Below are positions 37,262 through 46,672 of a stretch of DNA of 64,000 nucleotides, one piece after another (the stretch's first letter is position 1; each line of letters starts with the position of its first letter). The translations under genes were made by a program, and so were the position numbers. The DNA is from Trichomonas vaginalis G3 (lineage: Eukaryota; Parabasalia; Trichomonadida; Trichomonadidae). Under the pieces are notes generated by a model, which did no database searches, was not told the DNA's origin, and worked only from the letters and a program-made list of their open reading frames with translations. Where the stretch lies: assembly GCF_026262505.1 (NCBI RefSeq), contig NC_067206.1, positions 36,595,896 through 36,659,895 of the forward strand. Reading direction: 5' to 3'.

Positions 37262-39379
37262 ATGAGTTCAAAATCTCATGTTGGAACATGTATGTCAATG
37301 TGTCCAGCATCAGAGCTTAATGAACGCAGAAACGAATGGTTCGAAATTAACCCAGTAACTCTTAAATATAGTCCAGAATTCGCAATTAAAAAATTTCATC
37401 GTAGTGATGCGGGCAAAAGCTTCGATCAATCTGATATCAGGCCGTTGCCTGTACTAAAGAAAACTCTAGATCACATCATTGATGTCGTAATTGGCAAGTT
37501 AACTGGCTTAAAAGAGGGCGCAACGGAATGGAACATGGCTATATTCGTACGCGACCGTTTCAGAGCTATTAGACAAGATATTACATTCCAGAACTTGAAA
37601 GGCATTGAAATTATCGATATATTAGAAAAAATTGCAATATTTTTCATTTTTTGTGCAGTAAAGTTCCAAGAAGAGCCAGAATTCGATCCCTTCCAAAACT
37701 TCGAGCAAATTTCTCAAACACTCATATCATTAGACGAACAATACGACTTATATTTCAAACAAACAGGAAAACATCCTCAAAATGAGGCAGAATTCAGAGC
37801 AGCTCACATACTTTTGTATATTACCACGAATTTATTCACTACGAAGCTTACAGTACTTTCTAACTACGTTCTTGAGTCTGCAGCGATGAAATTCGTTTTA
37901 GATTTGAGATCTGCTTACAATATGCAGAATATCCACAAATACGTAGCGAAAGCATTATCAGCACCCCTCCACATTATGTGTGCTGCAATTGCAAGTGCAA
38001 AAGACCTTTGGACAGAATCTCTTTATTCATTTCGAGCTTCTTTCAAATATCTACCAATGCGTCCTGAATTCTTTACTACACAGATGTTCATGACGCCCTC
38101 GCAATTCGAGAAATGGGCTCCATACATGAATTTCGAAACAATTGACGCAGGAATTCGATTTAAGAAAGATTCACTGCCAAATATTATTAAAGATGTCAAG
38201 GCAATTATACCAAAAAAGATAAATTTGGTCGTTCAAGGAATTAATTTCGTTGATATTTTCACGATTTCGTCTTCTGGTAATCCTCCACCGATTTACATGA
38301 AACCTGATACATTTGCTAATGCTGCTGAAACTCAAGTTCCATCTTCTCCTGAAGTTCAAGAGTCAGAAGAAAAATCATCACAAGAATCAACGGAAGAAAC
38401 TAATGAATCACAGGAAACAAGCTCTAATGAAGAAGAAACAGAAGCTCAAGAACCAGAAAGTGAAAAAACTTTACCAGAAGAACCAAAAATTCCAATTCAA
38501 CCTGCACCTCTAAAAGTAGAGCCTGAAAAGCCAGTAATTGCAACTCCAAGGATCATTACACCGCCAGAGATATCTAGTGTCCCACTAAACCCATTCGCAA
38601 ATACAGTATTAGAATTTAAGAGGACAAAAATCATTCCAGCAGCACTTTCCATAGAAAGTATTATTCCCAAAGATATTCCAGAGAATTGTTTCGCTACAGT
38701 TGGTGTCTCTGCCGGTGATAATTCTCCATCATCTCTATTTGCCATAGAAAGATTCAGAACTGATGGGACAATCATATTCTGTGACCACATAAATATAGGT
38801 AAATCGACCATATATTTACTCATTGTCCGTCAAGACTTCATCTTTACGGACTTTGAACTTGGATCTCATTTAATTTGCGAATCTAATGCAGTTATTGACA
38901 ACGAAAACACTCCAATAATAAGATTTAACTGCAATGAAACACCTTCACCATACTTTACATTCGATAGTTGCCTTAGAAAAGCGATTTCTCTTGCAATTAA
39001 AGAAATTGTTCCTTTAGATCTATCGTCTGTATTAATCAATGAAGGATTTAAGTATAGGGACTTCCAGTATGATGCATTTAAGCGCGTATTTGCAGATGCC
39101 CTTCTTTCAAACAGTTTCAGAAAATATCTTGTTCCTTACGACCACAAATTGATATCTAGGAACGATCTTTGGAACTTCACAAACGCTCTTAAGTTCTCTT
39201 CACCCGAATACACCAATTTCGGAATTCCTCCTTTTATTGTTCCGATTGATTCCAAATTTGATGCTGAACAATTCTGCATGAATCTTTCTTCGGAAATTAC
39301 GAAGAGTACAGTTGTTGACGGAAATGGTGAAAGTAGTATGGATATGCTTCTCGCTGAATTTTGCGAAGGATTGTATTAA
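37262..39379 (+). CDS. SAC3/GANP-family mRNA-export protein
   Basis: 705 residues, intact. The opening GTCMSMCPASELNERRNEW matches the GTC-x-x-MCP-x-x-E signature that begins the SAC3/GANP domain, followed by KKFHRSDAGKSFDQSDIRPLPVL, F-V-R-D-R-F-R-A-I-R-Q-D-I-T and N-E-A-E-F-R-A, all hallmark segments of the helical SAC3 core (~1-300). Residues ~335-420 are an acidic, S/E/P-rich linker, and the last ~280 residues are a separate globular region without a recognised motif. SAC3 scaffolds the TREX-2 complex, coupling transcription to nuclear mRNA export. Upstream is the Maverick-split pseudogene; downstream ~300 bp then the foldback element. Confidence 0.9.
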   Translation: MSSKSHVGTCMSMCPASELNERRNEWFEINPVTLKYSPEFAIKKFHRSDAGKSFDQSDIRPLPVLKKTLDHIIDVVIGKLTGLKEGATEWNMAIFVRDRFRAIRQDITFQNLKGIEIIDILEKIAIFFIFCAVKFQEEPEFDPFQNFEQISQTLISLDEQYDLYFKQTGKHPQNEAEFRAAHILLYITTNLFTTKLTVLSNYVLESAAMKFVLDLRSAYNMQNIHKYVAKALSAPLHIMCAAIASAKDLWTESLYSFRASFKYLPMRPEFFTTQMFMTPSQFEKWAPYMNFETIDAGIRFKKDSLPNIIKDVKAIIPKKINLVVQGINFVDIFTISSSGNPPPIYMKPDTFANAAETQVPSSPEVQESEEKSSQESTEETNESQETSSNEEETEAQEPESEKTLPEEPKIPIQPAPLKVEPEKPVIATPRIITPPEISSVPLNPFANTVLEFKRTKIIPAALSIESIIPKDIPENCFATVGVSAGDNSPSSLFAIERFRTDGTIIFCDHINIGKSTIYLLIVRQDFIFTDFELGSHLICESNAVIDNENTPIIRFNCNETPSPYFTFDSCLRKAISLAIKEIVPLDLSSVLINEGFKYRDFQYDAFKRVFADALLSNSFRKYLVPYDHKLISRNDLWNFTNALKFSSPEYTNFGIPPFIVPIDSKFDAEQFCMNLSSEITKSTVVDGNGESSMDMLLAEFCEGLY

Positions 39380-39676
39380 TTCATTATTTTTGTTTTATTA
39401 TTTTTTTTGTATATTAGATAAAAACTAGATTGTTTGTTGTTAAATTAATTTTTAATAATTTTTTTATAAAGTTTACAATTTGTAAAAGTTCTCAATTTTT
39501 GTTTCGGGAAGATTTTTTATATAAAAAATGTTTTTAAAGATCTAAATATCAATATTATTAGAAAAAAATTCACCTCAATTTTTTTATTCATGACCTCAAT
39601 TTCCAGCAAAAAACGTTTATTGAATAGATTTGCTATTTTTCTAATATTTCGATTTAATAAGCTATTTGTTTATATG
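39380..39676. other. 3' flank of SAC3
   Basis: AT-rich, no ORF. Ends at the GTTC target duplication of the foldback element. Confidence 0.4.
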
Positions 39677-39680
39677 GTTC

Positions 39681-40936
39681 TGTTGTAAACAGAAATTCAT
39701 CAAAAGTGACACCTCAGAAAAGCTAAAATATTGAATTTTTGGAACTTTTGATAGAGCACGTTTTTAAATATTAATTAAAGTAAATGTATATTTTGTAAAG
39801 ATTCTTTTTAATAAAAAAATAAAATTTTGAAGAAGAACACAAAATCTTCTGAAAAAATTATCACATAAACTCATATTATTTTCTAATATATAACTATTTT
39901 TATAATAAAAATCAAATTCAATGATTTAAAAGCGAAGGATAAACCTCAAAATTTACGAATATAATGAGTGGGAATATAATGCTTATCTATCATAAAACCA
40001 TATGAAATATCAATTTTTGCTTTACGCCTAATTTTTGACGACAATTAGCAAAAAATGTTAAATGTTAACACTCAGTCCATTTGAATATGAAAAATAAAAT
40101 TGACTTTGATTAAATGTTTTTATTTATCATGCAATTCTTCTTGCGACCAAAGATTTGAATAAAAGTTCAAAAAATAAGATAGCTTAAAAAATAATATACG
40201 GTAGTGTTTACTAATAGATGAATAGTATATAAATTCTATTAAAATGGATTTGATCCAAAAAAATATATAAAATTTGATCATAAATAAAATCGTTTTAAAT
40301 TACTTCTTCATTTAAATTATAACAATTATTTTTGGTTTTATATTTTTTTGGATCAAATCCATTTTAATAGAATTTATATACTATTCATCTATTAGTAAAC
40401 ACTACCGTATATTATTTTTTAAGCTATCTTATTTTTTGAACTTTTATTCAAATCTTTGGTCGCAAGAAGAATTGCATGATAAATAAAAACATTTAATCAA
40501 AGTCAATTTTATTTTTCATATTCAAATGGACTGAGTGTTAACATTTAACATTTTTTGCTAATTGTCGTCAAAAATTAGGCGTAAAGCAAAAAATTGATAT
40601 TTCATATGGTTTTATGATAGATAAGCATTATATTCCCACTCATTATATTCGTAAATTTTGAGGTTTATCCTTCGCTTTTAAGATCATTGAATTTGATTTT
40701 TATATAAAATAGTTATATATTAGAAAATAATATGAGTTTATGTGATATTATTTTTCAGAAGATTTCATTCTATATGCCTATGAAAAGTACTCTCAAAACT
40801 AACTTTTTCCTAATTATAATTAAATCTAGAATATTGTATTATGCTTAGTATTATTTCATTTTTCTCATTCAATTTAGAATTTACAAATGTCAAAAAATTG
40901 AGAGCTGTCACTTTTGATGAATTTCTGTTTATTACA
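39681..40936. mobile_element. Foldback element, copy 1, 1,256 bp, 4-bp target duplication
   Basis: Ends TGTTGTAAACAG... and ...CTGTTTATTACA, flanked by GTTC at 39677-39680 and 40937-40940. The terminal ~30 bp are inverted copies including CATCAAAAGTGACA. The next ~150 bp of the arms differ, and the inner ~400 bp form a near-perfect palindrome around ~40300 (e.g. TGGATTTGATCCAAAAAAAT / ATTTTTTTGGATCAAATCCA) with a ~75-bp centre. No coding capacity. TG...CA ends and a 4-bp duplication suit an rve-type transposase. Inserted 64 bp upstream of the RalGAP-beta-like ATG. Confidence 0.88.
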
Positions 40937-41004
40937 GTTCCCATTCCATTTCTCAAACCCCGTTCAAAAAGCTTTACAAAAAAAATCGAAGACCTTCAAA
41001 TCAG

Positions 41005-44000
41005 ATGGATACACCACCAATTTTAATGCTTAAATTTTTGAAGGAATCTGATTTACTATCCGAGGATAAAGACTGTTATTCTCTCACAACGGTTCCTCAG
41101 GATGTTGCTGAGGCAGGAACAAAAGTTTTTTTATCTGATTTCAAGAAAAGACAAGAGACACTCGATTTAACACGCAAAAAGAGAGTAAAATTTATTATGG
41201 AGTTCCTCGCAGTAGCATTCGGATTAGAAATTCAAGAATATACTCATATTGAAACGGCAAAAAATATTTATCATAACTGGTTCTCACGTCCTGAGATATT
41301 TGGAGATGTTAAGAGACAGAATAAGTTTTTCCGTCGCATGTTTAAGCATATGACGCAGCCATTTCAATTTAGAGCCGCAATTTCAAAAGATATTTTCGAA
41401 ACAAAGTTTTTCGACATAATCATGGCAATTCTCGATGAATATGATAATTTCGCCGAAACAGCTGGAAAATTATTCGAAGTTGAAACATGGGAAGTTTTAT
41501 TTAAATGTACACTTGCTATTGCTAATTCGATTATATTCTTTAACTACCGCAATTTATTGGTTGACGAGAAGCAAGTTCAACTCCGTCAGAAAGCAATTAC
41601 TGTGTATTTCAACGTTTGTTTGACATCTGGCATTGTTAAACCAGATTTCTGGAAATTATTTAACGAGTACTGCTTCAAGTGGTCAATCAACCTCGATTTT
41701 ATCAAAGTTTGGGGTGTTTTCGTTCAAAAATTGACAAAAATTGTTTTTTCAAGGGTCTTAAAGTTCGAAACGGACGAATTTATTGAAGGAGGAATTTATA
41801 CAGGTGGCAAATCCATTGATTCCAAGACTCTTAACTTCATTTATCATCATTTCTTATATTGTATCGATCATGACATGACAATGAAGACTCCTGACAACCT
41901 CGACAACTTCCAACAGATTATTCTCAACATTTTGAACGGGTATACGAACTACGCAAAGCATACTTCTCCGTTTTATATCCCAAGATTCCCTGCCAAGACA
42001 TTTTTACAGATGTTCGGACCGGCCATCACTCATATCGATCTCAAACTAAACGCAGAATTCGATTACGGACTCTCAACGATGCTCGGAACATTATTATTAG
42101 TTGCATCGAACTTACAGTTCCAGCAGAACGAAGAAACAAGGCTAAAGATACTCCAATTGGCTCTTAGCTTCGCAAAGATCGGAAGACCACAGCTCGTTGC
42201 CTCATTTTTGATAAATGGAGCAAATGTTTTCGGAAAATGGAGCGATTTCCATCCGTTCATGGCCGAATCTGTTCTTATGTTCATTCCTAAACTCGATCTC
42301 AAGCAAACAAAGAGATTTGACCCAGGATTATTATATCATTGCGCTACCGGAATGTTTATCTCAGCTTCAGAGATATATTCGAGGTCCAACAACGACTTAT
42401 CAATGATTGCCAACGCATTTCATAAATTATACAACGAAACTCCTCATGATCAGAATAAAGTCGCATTACTTACTTACGCATCGAAATTCGAGAACATAAA
42501 CATCTTCGCAAAAATTGCAGAAGCGTTTTCACTACCAAATATTCGTAAAGCATCTACAGATGATTCGATTCCATTTTATTCGACACTTATTACATTAGTT
42601 GGTACTGTTACCCGCTACAACCAATCCTACATCGATATGTTCAACCAATTACACCTCCTTCCGCTCATTTTGACCGCAGTTACATCGTCCGATCTCAGAA
42701 AGCTCCAAAACTCGGACATGACCATCGCAGCTGCACTCGTCATGATATACTCTCTCATCGAATACTGCAATGACGTCTTAAATGTCAAAGAAAACGTAAA
42801 TTCGATTTTTGAGTACGCTGCTTTTGTCCAAAAGCTGATTGACAACGACAAGAAAGTACCACTGAAGAACAAGCGACTTATCAAAGGCCTCCTTTCGACA
42901 ATCTACGCTAGAGCAAATATTCATTATCCGTCATACGAATATTTCACGCGTAATGAAGGCAAAATCTGTGGTACAGAGAATGATATTTGCGAAAAGTACA
43001 AAATGATCGGTTGCCGCAAGTATTATTTCACGATTTCCAACTCATTATTGATAACTTTCATGGAAATGCCGAATGGAACACAGCCAATTGTCATCCTCGT
43101 GCGCGGACCATTCGGAAGAGTCGCTTGGCTCATCGAAGACCACTTCAAGACCGAAGAAAAACCAATTTTATCAGAAAGAATCCAAAAAGTCGATCTGAAA
43201 GCCCCAGAACCATCAAATGTCGAGCCATACGACCCCGCAGATGAAGATAAAGAGGAGCCACTGGGTATTCCCCATATCGAAATCACCGGATTTTCAGATT
43301 GTGACAAACAACTACACGATCACTTCGTAGAAGTGTTCACCAAGTGGTTGTCTATTGATGACTTTGGCTTTATTGAGAAATTCGGCAAGGAAACGCCGTA
43401 TTTCCGACCAAGAGTTGTAGATTTCCTTCTTTCCGCGGGAATTTTGGATTCTACCAACAAACTTAAGGTCGTTGCCCAACAAAACAGGACAGAAGTCAAC
43501 AAAGTCATCAAGAATTTCGACAAATTAGACAAATTACCAAAAGTTCCAGTCCAAATCAGTCATATTACACTTAATGACCGCAAATTTGGTAAAAACAGCA
43601 TCAGAAACAGTGCAGCCATGGCCCAGTTCATGCAAGTTCTCGGTGAACCGATGAAGATTGACGACAAATTCCTTGCAACACTTCCTATTGCAGGAGGAAT
43701 TGCTAAATTCATTGATTCTGAGAATGATTTCTCACTGAGATTGGTGTTTAACGAGTCAGGATACGACTACGTGATGCCACAGATCAGGAAACAAGTTATT
43801 TCTGTTTCTCCTGTTGGATCTGGTTTGTACAAAGTCACAGAGAAAAGTCCAGCGAGAGAGGGAATCTCTCCTTTCTCTAAGTTCTCAGAGTACGTCGTGA
43901 CAATGAAAACACTCAGATTCATGATAACAACAATGATCGACGCAAGTATCAGATACGTCGGAAAGTTTGAGTGTTTCGACGTCTGCGCAAAGAGAAGAGA

Positions 44001-44079
44001 GATGTTCAAGGAGTTGACTGACGTGAAGACAATGGAGGACCTCGCCCCGCTTTCTGTTTTAGAGTTCAAAGTTGTGTAA
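41005..44079 (+). CDS. RalGAP-beta-like GTPase-activating-complex protein
   Basis: 1,024 residues from ATG 41005, intact. The N-terminal part (T-V-P-Q-D-V-A-E-A-G-T-K-V, then ETWEVLFKCTLAIANSIIF, PDFWKLFNEYCFKWSIN and F-V-Q-K-L-T-K-I-V-F-S-R-V-L-K-F) parallels the helical N-terminal region of RalGAP subunit beta. A G-C-R-K-Y-Y-F-T-I-S-N-S segment and LVRGPFGRVAW (~690-710) also fit, and the last ~300 residues would cover the Rap/RanGAP-like fold. RalGAP-beta is the non-catalytic partner that stabilises the alpha subunit and acts on Ral-type GTPases. No catalytic asparagine motif was identified. The foldback element occupies its promoter, and its 3' end has been copied downstream (44080-46600). 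Confidence 0.7.
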   Translation: MDTPPILMLKFLKESDLLSEDKDCYSLTTVPQDVAEAGTKVFLSDFKKRQETLDLTRKKRVKFIMEFLAVAFGLEIQEYTHIETAKNIYHNWFSRPEIFGDVKRQNKFFRRMFKHMTQPFQFRAAISKDIFETKFFDIIMAILDEYDNFAETAGKLFEVETWEVLFKCTLAIANSIIFFNYRNLLVDEKQVQLRQKAITVYFNVCLTSGIVKPDFWKLFNEYCFKWSINLDFIKVWGVFVQKLTKIVFSRVLKFETDEFIEGGIYTGGKSIDSKTLNFIYHHFLYCIDHDMTMKTPDNLDNFQQIILNILNGYTNYAKHTSPFYIPRFPAKTFLQMFGPAITHIDLKLNAEFDYGLSTMLGTLLLVASNLQFQQNEETRLKILQLALSFAKIGRPQLVASFLINGANVFGKWSDFHPFMAESVLMFIPKLDLKQTKRFDPGLLYHCATGMFISASEIYSRSNNDLSMIANAFHKLYNETPHDQNKVALLTYASKFENINIFAKIAEAFSLPNIRKASTDDSIPFYSTLITLVGTVTRYNQSYIDMFNQLHLLPLILTAVTSSDLRKLQNSDMTIAAALVMIYSLIEYCNDVLNVKENVNSIFEYAAFVQKLIDNDKKVPLKNKRLIKGLLSTIYARANIHYPSYEYFTRNEGKICGTENDICEKYKMIGCRKYYFTISNSLLITFMEMPNGTQPIVILVRGPFGRVAWLIEDHFKTEEKPILSERIQKVDLKAPEPSNVEPYDPADEDKEEPLGIPHIEITGFSDCDKQLHDHFVEVFTKWLSIDDFGFIEKFGKETPYFRPRVVDFLLSAGILDSTNKLKVVAQQNRTEVNKVIKNFDKLDKLPKVPVQISHITLNDRKFGKNSIRNSAAMAQFMQVLGEPMKIDDKFLATLPIAGGIAKFIDSENDFSLRLVFNESGYDYVMPQIRKQVISVSPVGSGLYKVTEKSPAREGISPFSKFSEYVVTMKTLRFMITTMIDASIRYVGKFECFDVCAKRREMFKELTDVKTMEDLAPLSVLEFKVV

Positions 44080-44283
44080 ATTATTATTATTTTTATTATT
44101 ATTTTTTATTTTTTCCTTATATTAGAATAATATCAAGCAAGGAGTTGGTGACGTTTTATTTTAGAGTTCAAAGTTGTGTAAATTATTATTATTATTATTA
44201 TTATTTTTTATTTTTTCCTTATATTAGAATAATATCAAGCAAGGAGTTGGTGACGTTTTATTTTAGAGTTCAAAGTTGTGTAA
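44057..44283 (+). repeat. Tandem copies of the RalGAP-beta 3' end (104-bp period)
   Basis: TTTTAGAGTTCAAAGTTGTG-TAA with its AT-rich 3' flank is repeated at 44057, ~44160 and ~44262. The first is the true stop of the gene (LEFKVV-stop). Each copy keeps TAAA or TAAT after the stop. Three further copies lie at ~46326, ~46458 and ~46575. Confidence 0.85.
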
Positions 44284-44284
44284 T

Positions 44285-44830
44285 CACCTTTAACATATTA
44301 TCAAGAAGCTCACTATAAACTTTTCATTTGATGAGTTGAGAATCGTGGGCTTCTTGATAATCAAACTAAGCACCAACACTACAACTTCTTACACACGAAC
44401 TAATACAAATTTACACATTGGAGCTGCTTTGCTCTGAGAACTCTCATCAATCGATGAGAGTTCTCAGAGCAAAGCAGCTCTAACCGAACTACACACAAAC
44501 ACTACAACTTACGGCAACCCAATCAATACGCATATATACATTGGAACTGCCTTACTCTTATTTCTCTCATCAATAGATGAGAGATCTCAGAATGAGGCAG
44601 TTCCAATCGAATTACTCACAGACAGTCAAGCTAACCAAACCCAATCAATACACATATATACATTGGAGCTATTTGCTCTTATTTCTCTCATCGATTAATG
44701 AGAGATCTCAGAGTAAAGCAGTTCCAATCGAAATACACACAAACACTGCGTCTTACAGCAACCCAATCAATACGCATATATACATTGGAGCTGCCTCACT
44801 CTGAGAACTCTCATCATATGTCAAGCATGA
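44285..44830. repeat. Second hairpin array: tandem ~121-bp units each with a long palindrome
   Basis: First a stem at ~44297-44352 (ATTATCAAGAAGC / GCTTCTTGATAAT), then units starting ACATTGGAG or ACATTGGAA at ~44415, 44539, 44660 and 44782. The clearest hairpin, 44419-44480, pairs GGAGCTGCTTTGCTCTGAGA with its inverted complement around ATCAATCGAT. The next two have imperfect stems (GGAACTGCC... / ...GAGGCAGTTCC). The fourth is cut off at ~44820. Units are joined by conserved linkers ending in CAATCAATACGCATATATA. Confidence 0.85.
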
Positions 44831-45031
44831 TGGGAACAATTTTGGTCGATACCTTTGTTGTCGACGAAGTTCCCCCCTTTTTTTTATCAATAATTATTTT
44901 GTAATTTTGATTTTATTATTTTAGATTTTTTTTATCAATCAAATTCATCAACTTTTTTTCCTACAATCCTTTTTGGAAATAAAAATTAAAAATAATATAG
45001 TCATACTTTGATTTATTCATATGATAATTAT
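44831..45031. other. Intergenic, AT-rich
   Basis: 3' flank of the membrane-protein gene; includes a C6T8 tract near 44872. No gene. Confidence 0.4.
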
Positions 45032-45802
45032 CTAACGATTCCCTATGTCTGGGAAGCTAGCTTTTCTATACAAAATTTTGGGATACACACAAACAACCCC
45101 AATAACGCAAATAACAATAAGGATGCAAATAACAATAACTGAAACCATAATAGCAACACCTACAGTTATTGGGTCTGTGTACTTGCCGATTGATTCATTC
45201 TCATAAGGTATAACATAAATTAATGTATTGTTCATCATTTGAACAAATGAGAGGGTGGAAATATTGAAATAGTTGCAGACATCAGCATTACGTAATGATG
45301 GACTATCTGGGCCTTTGGCATGAACCCAATAATCTCTATCACCCTTCCAGTTTTCATCTGGGAGTTTGGTCTTGTCTGTTGTTGGTGTAAGGACATAAGC
45401 TAGAATAGGCTGATGTGTGAAAGATTTTCCCTTGTAAGTTGCTTTGGCCTCATTAGATGTGCCGTTTATGAGAATTAAAGGGTGTGTGAGAGGTGCAGTA
45501 AGGTCGAAAAGATTCTTAATTACGTTATTGTTACCATTGACTTGGACAATACCTGGTCCTGTAACTGTGATCTTGTTCTTGTCACCATTAACTGTAACAA
45601 CACTGAAGTATGGAAGGTTGATTTCAATATCCTTACTACTGACTTCAACAAGAACATTAGGGTTTTCTGGAGTTGTGGCAACCTTGTAACCCTTCTTCGC
45701 TTCCCATTTCTGTTGAGGAACAACATAGATTTCATTATACTGGTTAGTGAATGCATCTGTGTGATCATAAGATGCAGCTAGGACAGATAAGACTGCAAAC
45801 AT
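45032..45802 (-). CDS. Type I membrane protein of unknown function
   Basis: 256 residues from ATG 45802 (MFAVLSVLAASYDHTDA), preferred over the GTG one codon earlier. N-terminal signal peptide (~1-12). Beta-rich ectodomain with NGDKNKITVTGPGIVQVNGN and NNNVIKNL strands that look like a right-handed beta-helix or filamentous surface fold. N-glycosylation-type sites (N-G-T, N-I-S, N-N-T-L, N-E-S). Membrane helix at ~212-238 (GVAIMVSVIVICILIVICVI) and a ~18-residue cytosolic tail with K/R. Topology fits a surface protein; no named family. Intact, between two groups of duplicated RalGAP 3' ends. Confidence 0.7.
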   Translation of the reverse strand: MFAVLSVLAASYDHTDAFTNQYNEIYVVPQQKWEAKKGYKVATTPENPNVLVEVSSKDIEINLPYFSVVTVNGDKNKITVTGPGIVQVNGNNNVIKNLFDLTAPLTHPLILINGTSNEAKATYKGKSFTHQPILAYVLTPTTDKTKLPDENWKGDRDYWVHAKGPDSPSLRNADVCNYFNISTLSFVQMMNNTLIYVIPYENESIGKYTDPITVGVAIMVSVIVICILIVICVIGVVCVYPKILYRKASFPDIGNR

Positions 45803-46320
45803 CACTTAAAATGATTTTTCAGATCATTCTCAATCGTTTTAATTCAATTATAATTGACCACAAAAAATTCTGAATAACTAACATAATTATCTGAATTATT
45901 TTATAATCCCGGTGATGTAAGTTTCAATAACTATTGAATTTCTTGATCCAACAAAAATATACCTTTTTTTTCTGAACTTTACGGTGGATGATAATATTTT
46001 TATGAAAATGAGCTTTTTTAGTGTGAAACTATTTAGAATATTATGCTGATTCTACTAAAAGAATATTGGTAATTTTTTTTCGGAGTCATAATTCTTCTCA
46101 ATAACGGTATCGTTTTATAATTTCTGACAATTATATTAGACCTATTTATAAATAGCAGTGAATTTATAAATATACCCCCTTATTTGGAATTTCCAATTAA
46201 TTGGAAAAACCGTCGTAATTGGAAAAACCGCCCGATTGGAAAAACCGTCGCAATTGGAAATATTGAGAGATTGGAATTTCCAATCTCGCGATTGGAATTT
46301 CCAAATAAGTTTGGCAACAT
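45803..46320. other. Intergenic region with a short palindromic element
   Basis: No gene. Contains the element at 46180-46309 and otherwise AT-rich sequence. Confidence 0.45.
46180..46309. mobile_element. Small palindromic element, 130 bp
   Basis: CTTATTTGGAATTTCCAAT at the left and ATTGGAATTTCCAAATAAG at the right are exact inverted complements. The interior repeats ATTGGAAAAACCGYCG several times and the hairpin GAGATTGGAATTTCCAATCTC. No ORF and no clear duplication. Confidence 0.65.
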
Positions 46321-46325
46321 TTTAT

Positions 46326-46672
46326 TTTAGAGTTCAAAGTTGTGTAAATTATTATTATTCTTACTAATGATTTTATTTTGTTGAATATGGTTGATAACGG
46401 AATTGCTTCGGATGCATTCTTCAGAGTATTTCAAACTATAGAATATATAACTTTCTGTTTTAGAGTTCAAAGTTGTGTAAATTATTATTTTTATTATTAC
46501 TAATAATGTTTTTCCCTTATATATCTTTGGATGCATTGTTCAGAACATTTCATGCAAGAGTTGGAGATGTTTTATGTTAGAGTTCAAAGTTGTGTAAATT
46601 ATTATTGTTATTTTTTTACTAATGAATTATTGAATTTGTGCTTTTAAAAATTAATCCACATGTTTTTTATTT
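46326..46672 (+). repeat. Further dispersed copies of the RalGAP-beta 3' end
   Basis: TTAGAGTTCAAAGTTGTGTA at ~46328, ~46460 and ~46578, each followed by AAATTATTATT and a segment with GGATGCAT and CAGA-x-x-ATTTCA. Units are spaced ~120-135 bp and are more diverged than those at 44057. They lie 2 kb downstream of the gene they derive from. Confidence 0.8.

Noticed and set aside
42063..43532. Several antisense ORFs within the RalGAP-beta-like gene
   Set aside because: Shadows of a long, well-supported sense frame.
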